Of a DNA stretch of 64,000 bases, positions 12,806-23,013 are shown in pieces. The notes under the pieces are model-generated. The model saw only the letters and a list, made by a program, of their open reading frames with translations. It was not told the origin of the DNA and searched no databases. The position numbers and the translations under genes are program-made. Numbering within the stretch: position 1 is the stretch's first letter; every line of letters starts with the position of its first letter. Source of the stretch: Jaltomata sinuosa (taxonomy: Eukaryota > Streptophyta > Magnoliopsida > Solanales > Solanaceae); contig QJPP01001584.1 of assembly GCA_003996215.1 (NCBI GenBank), forward strand, positions 1 through 64,000, written 5' to 3'.

Positions 12806-12859
12806 CCCCCAAACGTAGTCCTTTGCCTATGTTATCATTTCAATTTTACACCCCCAAAC
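12806..12859 (-). other. Two internal polypurine-tract-like motifs
   Basis: Minus-strand GTTTGGGGGTATAT and AGTTTGGGGGTGT lie about 45 bp apart, roughly 0.9 kb from the true tract at 11893. They resemble the Athila/Tat polypurine consensus and might act as internal plus-strand primers or be relics of an earlier LTR edge. Function is inferred. Confidence 0.4.
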
Positions 12860-13520
12860 TTAGGCTTTTAGCCTACATTTAACCTTTTAGCCATTCGGGA
12901 GAATGGGTGCATGAATAGAGGGTCAAAAAAGGGTTAGGGTGTCTAACAACCTCTCCTTACAGTCAAGTGTCTTTTACTCCTCATAGAGAGTTAGAAAGCT
13001 TCAGTTCTCATAGCGAGGCTTAGACCGATGGAGTAGGGGGGCGAAGGTGCCAAAGTAAGGTTACAAGCTCAAAGGGGATAACTAGGGTCAATGTAAAGGA
13101 AGTCAATTTGGGTAAAGTGACTATTAAAAAAGTGCCTACGGTCATCTTCCAAGATTTGACATCTAGGATTTTGCCTTGAATCACATTCAGGACAAGTTCT
13201 AGACAACACATATACACAAGAACAAAGTATAACTTTACCACACAAGGCATCACAACACAAGAATTTCACAATTAGTCTCAAAATCAATTGGGACATATAA
13301 TTTTTGACAAGCTATTCCAAGTTCTTTTACAAACTCATTCATGAATAGATCAAGCCAAATGGGGAATGTGCAAGTCATGACAAGAGAATGCTTTACAAAA
13401 AATCATTTCCCCCTATTTCCTTCAATTTGCAAAACTTCTTGCCAATTTTTTTGGTGGGCCCATTATGAGCCAAGCAAAACATGGACTCAATTTAACACTA
13501 AAACTTGGCATTTTCCCTTA

Positions 13521-13556
13521 ATAAAGTTGCCTCCTAATCTATCATTGGGAAACACC
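13521..13556 (-). repeat. At1 45-bp hairpin motif, copy 1
   Basis: On the minus strand CCCAATGATAGATTAGG is followed by AGGCAAC and AAGGG. Related copies lie at 16280-16310 and 16480-16521. CCCAAT and ATTRGG can pair around GATAG. Confidence 0.5.
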
Positions 13557-14003
13557 AACCCGATTCGACACAAAAATAAACAAAAGAAAACAATTTCTCC
13601 TTGAAAGAGAAGCGTGGTATGAAGAAAACCCTTAGAGTTTATTCGACCATCCTACTATTTAATAAGGCAACGATGAGTAAAATTATCTTAGATCAATGGA
13701 CAATAAGCCCTATCATAGGCACTAAGCATGTTTTCAAAGCTCGGGTAGTAAAATAATAGATCGTGTAGGACAAATGAGGCATTCACATTCAAAACATTAA
13801 TAAGATAAGCCCGACAAAGGCATAATTCAAGCATTATGAAAATAAAAGGCCCAACAAAGGCAATACCACAATCATCCAACTATGCTCGAGAAGGGCCAAA
13901 TTGTCTAACAAGAAAATAAAAAGGCCTGACAAGGGCAATAAAAATAATATCTCAAAGCCCAACACGGGAAACCAACCAACAATAATATCATAAAATTAAT
14001 GCA

Positions 14004-14041
14004 GCCCTCCCCCACTTAAAGTAAATCATTGCCCTTAATGC
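14004..14041 (-). other. Post-ORF hairpin and G-rich tract in At1
   Basis: Minus strand: GCATTAAGGGCAATGAT, a weak CATT/AATG hairpin, then a G-rich GTGGGGGAGGGC tract about 145 nt after the extra ORF stop. At2 has the same order at 50596-50637 with a better hairpin. The conservation in two diverged elements suggests a replication or RNA-processing signal. Confidence 0.5.
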
Positions 14042-14185
14042 TTAAGCACAAAAATAAGTAGGGAAAAATGCAAAGACTCCTTGTACTGGCTAATCCTTCT
14101 CATCCTCCTTCTGCGCTACTGGCTCTAAGCTTGTACCTGCTCCTCCTTAATGAAAGTGTATGGTGTGCTGGGACTCGAAGATCAC

Positions 14186-15646
14186 CTACTGGAGTGCTAG
14201 GTCCCGAGCATCATCAAGATCCTCATCATTTCCACCTAAGGGATCAAATAAATCACCTCTGAGGCCATAAGTGGGATGGGGTGCAGCCATGGCATCCTTG
14301 AAAGCACTCAAATTAGCATCACCTATCAGTGCCTTACCCTTAGCCTTGTCAACATCTTTTCGGATATCTTCCACAACACACTCAACAATGTCTACACTTT
14401 TTCACAAATTAGCTACGATATTCACCACCTCCTTCATAGCATTCTTTACAGCCCTGTAAATTATGCCGAGAAGCCTCTCAGCCAGGGTGGTCAACTGATT
14501 ATCATGAGAGTAGGTCATGTAAAAAAACTTTTGAAAGCCCATCGGGGTAGAGGTTAATGATGATGGGGAAGGTATAGGAGGAGCAACAGTTGTAGGATTT
14601 CCCAACTCTGCAGGAGTAGGTGCACCTGAGACTGATCTGGAAGGAGAGAAAGCAGTAAGCTCAACATCGGTGTCCTCAATCTGCACACCAGCAAAACTCT
14701 GCATCTTGCGTTTCTTCATCCTAGGAGCATCAAAATTAGTCTTCTTCTCAAGGTCAAGCAAACCACTGGCAGGGGTAGAGATGTTAAAGGGAAAATACTG
14801 GATCCCAGCCTTAGCACATAATTTGCTAATAAGCACAGGGAAGGGGAATGAGTCACCAGATCAACGTGTCTTCATTTTTATTACCACCAGTGTGATCTCA
14901 CAAAAATTCACAAGTGCCCCGTAACATGATGCAAGCTACTAGAATGTCTCTCTCTTGTGTAACATCCTAATCAATTTTAGAAGGTAAGAAGCGGGAGCGA
15001 ACAAAGTCATACCATAGGCACGCCTCAAAAAAAAGACTCTGGCGCATAATAATGCCCCCCATAGTCACCCATATAGGAGTCGCAGGAGCAATGATAGTAG
15101 CATCCTAGCTAAATGGTTTGTCCTTTTGGAAAACCTTAGCCCAATATTCTGGTGCAGGCTCAATCAGGTTAGTCCAGTAGATAGCATTGATAGCAGCTGG
15201 TGTAATATGAACTTCCTTACCTCTGACTATCACTTAGTCTAAGCAAGGATGATTATCAATATTTCCCATGTAGTCCATCGAGTCCTTCTTGACCTTGTAG
15301 CAGGTATAGAATTCATGGACCACCTCAGTGTGATAACTTCCGAGCACCTCTACAAATGGGAACCATTGGCGTGTAGTGAACTTGTTGTGGATGTTAGGTA
15401 AATCGGCATCAACTATGTCAATGTTAAAGCTGCACTCTGTAGTGAAGGTCCTTACCTTGTCCCTGTTTTAGAGGGTTTTCTTGACCTCTACTCCAAAGAG
15501 AATCCTTTCTTTCTCAGTGACTTGCACAGGAGAAGGTGCTGGAAAAAAGCGTCGGCTTTCTTCTTTCCTTTGGACTTAGTAGTGGAGGTAGGAAGAGCTG
15601 GGGGACTTCCTGTGCTGCAAACTGAATTACCCCTGTTAGAAGACAT
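14186..15646 (-). pseudogene. At1 extra ORF: putative plant transposon protein (Transposase_32-like)
   Basis: Sense-strand ORF downstream of gag-protease. It starts at ATG 15646-15644 (MSSNRGNSV, basic Lys-rich start) and ends at a TAG at 14186. A globular region at about 15480-14870 has VVHEFYTCYKV, VIVRGKEVHITPAAIN, WYDFVRSRFLPS and TQERDILVACIM stretches, which resemble the plant-specific 'putative plant transposon protein' family as I know it. A Ser/Pro-rich linker (PSRSVSGAPTPAELG) and a helical tail (TLAERLLGIIYRAVK) follow, then an acidic C-terminus. Lesions: a frameshift near 15555, several TAG/TGA codons, and a base gain near 15035. It occupies the position of Athila env-like ORFs. 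The family match is from memory and unverified; function is unknown. Confidence 0.7.
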
Positions 15647-17474
15647 TTTATACACAAAGAGATTGTGAGTACTCAAAAGAAATAGCAATTTTTTTTTGTA
15701 TTTTTTGAATAATTAAAGAAGAATATTCTACAAGAAGTTAATGAACTAAAATGAAGTTTAATACATAGGAAGAGAAAAGGACACCAAGTGACTGTTGTCA
15801 TGTGCGAGTCACATGAGAACCGCATATGGGGATATGCGCTTCGCATGTGGCTTCGCCCATACTGGCAAAAACCTGGGCAAAAGTAGATAAAAGGTGTGAA
15901 GGCATGTGCAAAATACCTCACTAATTGTGCGCATTACATGTGCCTTTTCCATTAGAGGTAGTACAGTGGCACATTTAAAACAAACATATGACGCCTTATG
16001 TGTTCTGCAGGTGAAGATATGCATCTTGCATTCGAAACACATGTGGAAACAATATTATTTTTTTAATTCTTCATTTCTAAGTGCATTGTGTATGCGATTC
16101 GTAGAGCAATACATGTGGAATGCAAGTGCAATCAAGGCTACAAACACAAACTTTATCATGACTTAAGCAAAAATTGACCAATAACCAAGTTATCTAGGTA
16201 CTCAGACTCCCCCAAAAAACTTCAAAAAAATTCACGACCCACACATTACGAAATATTTTCTTAACAACATCTCTTAAAAAGGACATTACCCCATCTATCA
16301 TTGAAATATCAAGCATTTATGAAAATCATGCAAACACATTCAACGCATTAAGAGTTTACTCCCCTCAACCAGAACGCTCACAAAAAAGTTATAATCAATT
16401 GAAATAACACAAAGGTGCAGTGGTATCAACAATTTCAACCCATATAACACTATTCAACCAAAACCTTGCGAAGATGATGATTTGCCCTTAAGAATGACAT
16501 CACCCAATCTATCATTGGGCCAAACCATGCATTAACTCAAGTGGGTTACTCAGACTTCAACCATAAACACAAAATTATGGGCTAAAAATTAACACAAATT
16601 GCATGTATCAATCTAAAATCAAGATCTACCAAGTTTTTCTCAAGTAAAATCGACAATAAGCTCTAAAATTAGGGTCCCAAAAATCATATCTCACCAAAAA
16701 TCAATATGGAGGATTAAACTAGCATGCTTCACAAATAATGTCCCTAATCTACTTAAAAACAAGGATTTAACATTGGAGAACTTACCACAAGTGAAGATGA
16801 CGGAGTAAAAAGCAAAAACTTGAAGCTTTTAGTGCCATATAATGGAGACCCAACTTTTTCGCTGGAAAAAGTTCGATGGGGCGGCGGTTTAGCAGTGGAT
16901 ATGGAGTAGTGTTGAGGGAGAAAGAGGCTTTAGGGAAAGTTTGGAAGATTTGGGGATTATTGGTGAAGAGTAATGGAGGTTTTTATAAGAGTTATGGGAG
17001 AAAGGGAAGAAGGTGATAGTTTAAAAGAGAGAAGGAAGTGGAGAAGACGTGGGTCAAAATTTGGCCTGGGTCGGTCAATGGGTAGGTCAACAATTTTTTA
17101 AAACTCACCTGCACGTGCGTCGCAACATGTGATTCGCACATAACAATGTGCATCTTGCATGTCACTTTGGCATGACATATTTGAGCCTAAATTTTGCAAA
17201 TTCTCTATTTTGCCATACGACGAAGGGGCGACGTGCATATTGAAGGGTGCGATTCAGACCCCTGATTGCACATGCCTTCAACTTTCTATTTTTCTTCTCA
17301 ACTCACTGGTTTGCAGGTGTGACGCTATATGCGGCCGCAAAATGAGGCATGAAAAATGAATGGCCCATCGCACATGCCCTCAGAGATTTTTCTTCCACTT
17401 AGTCATTTTTCAATCTCCATGCATTCCTAAAACACACCAAAAACAACAAAAGGTAAAAGAAATCAACTAAAAAT
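15647..17474. other. At1 spacer with CG-word modules
   Basis: Non-coding between protease and the extra ORF. Two patches, 15785-16110 and 17100-17390, are dense in CATGTGCGA, TGCGCTTCGCATG and CCCATCGCACATGCC-type words. The middle part is AT-rich and has two copies of the CCCAATGATAGAT motif (about 16285 and 16505). RT, RNase H and integrase, expected here in a complete Athila element, are absent. Confidence 0.6.
16280..16521 (-). repeat. At1 hairpin motif, copies 2 and 3
   Basis: At 16505-16521 the plus strand reads CCCAATCTATCATTGGG, a perfect 6-bp stem with loop CTATC. At 16285-16301 is a degenerate copy. Both are followed on the low-coordinate side by similar ATGTCnTTnTTAAG text, so a unit of about 45 bp is repeated. 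Confidence 0.5.
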
Positions 17475-17525
17475 ACTTGGGTTACCTCCCAAAAAGCATT
17501 AAATTTAAGGTCATATCTCGATAAT
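17475..17525 (-). other. AGGYAA-loop hairpin motif in At1
   Basis: On the minus strand a TTAAAT..GC..TTGGGAGGTAACCCAA block follows the end of the protease region. TTGGG and CCCAA pair around loop AGGTAA. At2 carries three homologous blocks with stem CATGGG/CCCATG and loop AGGCAA. The paired changes suggest a selected RNA structure. Confidence 0.6.
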
Positions 17526-17539
17526 AGTACCTCAACTCT

Positions 17540-18400
17540 TATTCATCTCTCGGTAGTATGGCAATACGATTGGCACAGCCCCATCCAAAGCAATGGAAGT
17601 ACTTCTTCAAAATCCTCATCACCTCCTCTTGTTGCAGAGTTGACAACATCATAGATATTGGTCACTTGAAGGATGTCATTTGGATTCATGTGTATGTCTA
17701 CCTTGTATGGTGGCTTAAGCAAGAGAAACCCCTTGGGATTTTTCTTTTCTCGAACAATCAAGACCATAAGTTGATCATTGGGTAGTGTATACTTAATCTC
17801 AAATTCTCCATGGACTTCAACCATCTCACTCAGTAGCAATCATGGACACAACTCTATACTCATCTAGTGGTTAGGTGGGTTGACACACGTTGAACATGAC
17901 TTCTTCACTCCTCACTCAAAATTTGAGTTCCCCTAGCTCCACATCAACAAAGGCCCTTCCGATGGACAAGAGTGGATGCCCCAAACTGAAGGGCACCTCA
18001 AGATCAGCATCACAATCAAAGACCACAAAATCAGCCTACAAGATGAACCTGCCTACCTTCACTAACACATAAAATAGTATTCCCACTGGATGCTTTATTG
18101 AATGGCCAACCATTAGTAGTCTCATAGGTGTGGTTTTAGGAGGACCTAGACCCTATTTTCTGAAAATCACAAGGGGCATTAAATTGATGCTTGCCTCGAA
18201 GTCACATAAGGCTTTTCTGAAAAAGAACACCCTAATGGTACAAGGGATGGTGAAAGCTCCTGGATCCTCCTGTTTAGGAGATATATTGCTCTTCATGACA
18301 ACACTACAACTATAGGGCACTTCAACCGTCCCCACATAAATCACCCATTTCTTTTTTAGTAACTCCTTCATAAACTAAGCATTTCTCAGAATTTGCATAA
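17540..18400 (-). pseudogene. pro: At1 protease region
   Basis: Athila-type aspartic protease remnant. The minus strand reads ALCDFEASINLMPLVIF at about 18190-18240, where intact Athila proteases have D-L-G-A, so the catalytic loop has lost its glycine. Downstream it continues through the protease body (PPYKVDIHMNPNDILQV near 17700) to about 17543, then stops at the hairpin motif with no RT following. Stops and frameshifts divide it. Confidence 0.8.
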
Positions 18401-19910
18401 TAGCGTCAATTACAGGAATATTGATGCATAGTTTGTTGAACATGTTTACAAACTTTTTTAATTGATTATCTTCTTTTTTATTGATTAACCTCTGAGGATA
18501 TGGAGAAGGACCTTTAGGTTGAGGCCTTGTCATCCTCGAGGTTTCCTCTTTGACCTCAATGGTAATTTGATGAGGAGATTTTGTCTCGTCCTTTTCCTTA
18601 TACGGGCTACCATTATTTTCAACCACATCTAGTGCACTAAGTGTCACCCCAATATTCGGGCTTTCATCACTCTTTCTCCCAATCACGACTTCCTCTTCTA
18701 TCTTGTCATTTTGCTCCCTAACAACCTCTATGGTTGGTTTCCTCGCACCACTAAGCATTCTTACAGTTCGAGTCATAATTGCCATCACATGGCCATCCTT
18801 TTTTTGATTTGCAAGAGTAGCACTTGGAAGAGTACCTTTCAAATGCAGGTTCATTTGAGAAGAGAGATGGTTCATTTGAGCCTATAAGTGCTTGACTGAT
18901 ACCGAGTGTGAACTCACCATTTGATAAAGAGTTGATACCTTACTTTTTAAGTCTCTCACCCTGTTATCCGTAGATTTAACTTTTTTCAACACTTGAGATA
19001 ACATGTCTTCAAACTTAGAATGTACAGGGTTACTCACACTTGGTTGATAAAGAGACACATCAACTTTTGGTGGAGTTACATAAGGATTAGCACTTCAATG
19101 ATTGTAACGAACATCATCTCTCTCATGTTCTCGCCATTGACCTTCATAATCTCTATCTTGCTCTTTATCCCTCCATTGAGTGCCCTGGTCTCAGTTCCAA
19201 CCTTGATTCTCATCTCTCAGATGCCAAGGACCTTGGTTGGTACATTGATATCCACGTCAAGAACACACCACTAGAAAACAAAGCTCCTTATATCCTGATG
19301 TATGAGTACCAACTCCATCATGATATATCGAACCATAAGTACCCGCGATATTGGCACTTTTGGTCTCGAGTCCCATCATATATTTGGCCAATAAGTCAAT
19401 TTGAGTCATCATTTTGGTCATGGTCTCATCTCTTTCTTCCTCATTATTCTTCATCTCACTTGTCATAATAGAAGAAGTAACACTCAGTGAGACATCGACT
19501 TTTCTAGTATACCATGCCCTATTGGTTTTTGTCATTCGATCCAAGAGAGTCATAACGAGACCATATATTTTGTCCATAAGTGTTCCACCTGCAATGTTAT
19601 TCGCCAATGATTTGTTCATAGAGTTTAGAGCTTGATAGAAGCTTTGAAGGAGAAAATTGTCTGGCAAACCATGGTTTGGATATAACAATAGCTTGTTCTT
19701 GAATCTCAACTATTCTTCATAAAATAGCTCATCCAATAGTTGTCGGAAGTTAGTGATATCTTCCCTCAACTACATCATCTAAGAAGGTGGGAATAATCTC
19801 ACCAAGAAGGCTTTTACTAGTCCATCTTCCACGTCCATAAATTTGTCAACACTCTCTTGGTCACCCGCTTGAATCATCGGCAACCTATTCGCAAAAAGAC
19901 AATCAACAGA
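18376..19910 (-). pseudogene. gag: At1 gag, N-terminally truncated
   Basis: The recognisable gag starts at about 19880 with DQESVDKFMDVEDGLVKAF, almost directly after the primer site, so the N-terminal part found in intact Athila gag is missing. Capsid-like motifs follow: ITNFRQLLDELFYEE, NHGLPDNFLLQSFYQALNS, AGGTLMDKIYGLV and MTKTNRAWYTR. A charged region (19240-19050) and an AQMNHLSSQMN coiled coil with a KGTLPSAT segment (about 18830) come next, ending in YPQRLINKKEDNQLKKFVNMFNKL-type sequence before the protease. Several in-frame stops occur. Confidence 0.85.
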
Positions 19911-19980
19911 AAAGTAAAAGAGAACAAACACTCAATAAAAGTGAATTAAACAATAATCAAATGGCAAATCAAGAACCATT

Positions 19981-19997
19981 CCCTGAAAATGGTGTCA
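19981..19997 (-). other. At1 primer-binding site, tRNA-Asp-like
   Basis: Minus-strand TGACACCATTTTCAGGG, a decayed form of the Athila primer site (TGGCGCC..TTGCCGGGG type), begins eight bases from the 5' LTR edge. At2 has the less decayed homologue at 41670-41688. Confidence 0.65.
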
Positions 19998-20004
19998 TTT
20001 TTTA

Positions 20005-20616
20005 TGATGATCAAAAGCACTCTACCGAGGAAGTTGTAATGATCATCGTACAAAATAATAAATAACCCAATGAATGTCAGGGTCATATCAACGGAGAATG
20101 GGATGATGAATCGCCAATAAATTATCAAACAACCATCACTAGAGTGAGCAAGTGTTCAAGAAATCAAAATTAAAATTGGGGGAAAAGGTTTGGGAATTAA
20201 CAAATCACAATTTCAACACGAGAACAACGTAAACACGATATGAATATAAAAAGAAGGAAGACTAGGGGTATGCTTCTAATGGGATTCTACAATGGGCTAG
20301 GGAACTGATTAATTATGCAATTTTTTTATTAAAGGTATGGGTAGCTTGGTTCAAACTATATTTGGTAGTCTTTAAACCTTTCAAATATATGTACCATGGT
20401 ATTTGCTCAAGCACCATAGCTTTACCTTAAACCAACCAATTAATACTTGGGTGAATCACACTATTTCTAGATTTGATTCATAAATGGAAAGTTCCTTCAA
20501 TCAAGCTATTTCTAGCCTTAATCTATTGTGGAAATCCCAAATTCCCACTATTGAATTCTTACCCAATTTACGAACTACTCTTTCAAGCAAGTACAAAATT
20601 AGTAAACTCAATCAAT
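20005..20616 (-). repeat. At1 5' LTR, truncated
   Basis: Matches 10427-11045 of the other LTR, then breaks at a CAAT microhomology (20613-20616). About 850 bp, including the whole U3 and CG-word module, is missing, so this LTR lacks a promoter. The break is followed by a 33-bp duplicated piece of G2. Confidence 0.85.
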
Positions 20617-20723
20617 ATGATAAATGCAGCCTTTGGCGATCAATTTCTAAAGAGTAGGTGGTTCCGTATCTATATCTTGAACTCGAACAATATGATAAAT
20701 GCAGCCTTTGGTGATCAATTTCT
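20616..20723. repeat. 33-bp duplication with 75-bp offset at the At1/G2 junction
   Basis: The segment 20616-20648 (TATGATAAATGCAGCC...) recurs at 20691-20723 with one difference. The second copy is in proper G2 protease/RT-linker context (KGCIYHIVRVQD). The first is extra DNA abutting the broken At1 LTR, the signature of templated filler at an end-joining repair site. Confidence 0.7.
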
Positions 20724-22497
20724 TTGCTTAAGATTGGAAATAAACCAGCCTTTCAGCACTTCTGAATTACCCTTCAACTCTTGAACTACTTCCCATAGAA
20801 AGTGGAATCTAACAATCTTTTCTCGGCAGTTGACATTAGTGTTACAAGATTCCAACCAATCCATGACCTTAATAATATCTAAGTCAAGCATCTATAGCTC
20901 TATCAGGTCTGAAAGGTTTTTTGGCCAATTGTCTCTATTATACAACCTTGAAAAACCCTTTTGGCAATAATAAAGTCTCCAACAGGGGCAGATATAGCAA
21001 AAGGTCTCTGTAATGACTCTGGTGCTAAACACAACTTCCCAGCAATAAATAGGGTAACATATGATAATATGGAGACTAGATCTATCAAAGCATAAAAAAA
21101 GTGTGAGCAAAACCTCAATGTACCTATCACAACATCTGGCGATGACCTTGAATCCTAATGACCTGGCAGTGCAAAAGAGCGATTCTTGCCACTGCCAGAA
21201 CTAGATGCTCCCCTTTGGTCTTGACCTATAACTGTTGAAGTCTTGGACCTATGGTTTGCAAGATGTGCTGAGGAAGATGACCCTGCGGATGATCCAACCC
21301 TTTATCCTAAATTCTTCTAGTCCTACAATGGGTAATATCTCTGTAGATAGCCCTTCCGGTTACAAGAATAGCACTCTATAGAGCCCTGAATGCATCTCCC
21401 TTCATGTTCTCTACTGCAAGTATCACAATATGGCACAACTGATCTAGAATGCTCTGGAACCATATACTACTGCGAGCCTGATGCTCGTAAGCTCTCACCC
21501 AAACCTAACCACCCTCGATAATCCCACCTGCTACCCTGAGACTATTATGGTTAGGCCCTAGGTGGTCTTTCTGAATAGCAAGGTCTAGAGCCACCTTGAG
21601 GATCTATCTGAAACCCCATAGGCCTAGCCCTCTTCTGGTGCTGTCTATCAACCCCCTCAGCTATATTCTTCTAATGTTGGAGCCTCTCTATGTCTTGTGC
21701 CATTGCCTAAATCATCAAGATATCTATATTGTTATTATGTTCTGATAAGGTACAAGCCTCGATAGTGTCTAAAGCAAGCCCTCAAACAAATTGATGTACC
21801 CTATCATGCATCGTATCAACATATGCTGGTGCATATCTAGCCAAAGAATCAAATCTCAAGGCATACACTCGGACACTCATACAGCCCTGCTGAAGATTCA
21901 AAAGCTGATCTACTCGGGCATCTCATATCACCTGTGGCAAGTAGTGATCTAGGAAGGTCTCTGTGAAAGTGTCACAGAGGGTAGAAGGTTTATCCTTCCC
22001 CTTAGATCTCTCCCAAATCTTATGCCACAATACTGCTATATCACGCAACTGTAATGTTGCTAACGCAACTGACTCAGTCAGTGATATATGTATGACCCTG
22101 AATATCCTGTGAGTTTGCTCTACAATGTGTTGAGGTTCCTCTCTGTGGTCTGTACCTGTATACTGGGGAGGACTCAAGGAAAGGGAATTTCGAGCCGTTG
22201 AACTTTTGGGCCTTTCAAAAGGTCTGGCTATATCCGGTGCAATATGCTGGCATTGAGTGGCTGCTAACTGAGCCATCATATAAAATGCATTCCTGAACTC
22301 CTGATATGTAGGGATAGGAGGAGCTGGAGGTGTTGTTGGAGGTCTTATAGATACTGGGCCCTCCTAATATAGAGCTAAAATTGGGTAGGAATATGAAGAT
22401 GTCTCTTCTACTGGATCCAGCTGAACTACCTCGATAGGTGGTACCCTCACTTGTGGGTGCATCTGTCTTCCGACCAGCAGCTGTCTAACGAATCACA
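20649..22497 (-). pseudogene. gag-pro: G2 gag and protease
   Basis: Minus-strand remnant of the chromovirus that hosts At1, G1 and G3. Gag begins near the ATG at 22490 (MHVIR, then TAAGRKTDAPTSEG). Capsid motifs LSPPQYTGTDHREEPQHIVEQTHRIF and ETFLDHYLP lie at about 22190-21930. Cys-rich CDTCSREHEGRC and CYSCNRKGYLQRYYP follow at about 21440-21340; in the second, His and the last Cys are replaced by Tyr. The protease at about 21060-21020 reads YALIDLVSILSYV, where a DPGS-type catalytic loop is expected. It then runs to DLIELDMLDLDII-type and KGCIYHIV segments. Many stops are present. It is non-functional and old. Confidence 0.83.
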
Positions 22498-22700
22498 TGC
22501 ATTTCTCTGTACAAGCACGATAATAATCATAAGCAAAAGAACTCAACCCTTATTACTCTGCTATATCGCATGATTTGAGCAAAAGAAGGGTAACTTCCTG
22601 AACAATATCTATAGTTTGATGCTTATAAAATATTGTGCAAAACACATTTATAAGCAAGACCATACTAGACATAGCTTGCAGATTCCCTTGGATATTATGT

Positions 22701-22714
22701 TGCTATGATACAAA
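22701..22714 (-). other. G2 primer-binding site, decayed
   Basis: Minus-strand TTTGTATCATAGCA corresponds to the tRNA-iMet site TGGTATCAGAGC with substitutions, three bases from the LTR start at 22718. Confidence 0.6.
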
Positions 22715-22717
22715 TTT

Positions 22718-23013
22718 TGTCATGCCCTAAACTCGGGGGGCGCAACTGCAACTTGATGCCAAAAATTAGGCCAAAAACGACCTTGCTGAAAGATTTTCCA
22801 ATGGTGAATTGTAGCTTCACGCAATCAAGAAAATAAATAAGTATGTCTCAGCTTAAAAATCAGCCCTCAGTCGGCAAGGCCCCTTTCGATAGCTCCACAA
22901 AGAAAACAACTACTCCCAATAATTCATGTAATGCAATAAGCAGGTAGCACATAAGTTCTATTTGGGCCGTCGAGGCCGCCATGATATCTAGAAAAGCATA
23001 AATGATATGCGGG
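22718..23013 (-). repeat. G2 5' LTR, first part
   Basis: Starts TGTCATGCCC at 22718 beside the primer site and is cut at 23013 by G3. It continues at 35194 after one copy of the GCGGG target duplication. Confidence 0.75.
23009..23013. repeat. G3 target-site duplication, left copy
   Basis: GCGGG, identical to 35189-35193, flanks G3 exactly at its TG...CA ends. Confidence 0.9.

Larger units (their letters stand above)
11906..14003. other. At1 3' untranslated region
   Basis: About 2.1 kb of AT-rich, non-coding internal sequence between the extra ORF and the 3' LTR. Read on the minus strand it has two further purine-tract look-alikes ending in TTTGGGGGT (plus 12806-12814 and 12851-12859). One copy of the CCCAATGATAGATTRGG motif lies near 13535-13551. 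Nothing else resembles a gene. Confidence 0.6.
10427..20616 (-). mobile_element. At1: non-autonomous Athila-type element
   Basis: A minus-strand element inserted in G2 pol. The left (3') LTR is 10427-11892. The right (5') LTR begins at 20005 and matches the left one only to about 20616, where it is truncated. The primer site at 19981-19997 is Asp-tRNA-like. Internal order on the minus strand is truncated gag, protease, hairpin motif and CG-word spacer, plant-transposon-protein-like ORF, and 3' region. I could find no RT, RNase H or integrase between 17540 and 11893. It would depend on enzymes supplied in trans, and the present copy is also inactive. Confidence 0.85.

Noticed and set aside
14186..15646. 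Extra ORF of At1 as a captured host gene or DNA transposase
   Set aside because: The same ORF occurs at the same place in At2, and no terminal inverted repeats or DDE signature were seen, so retrotransposon cargo is simpler.
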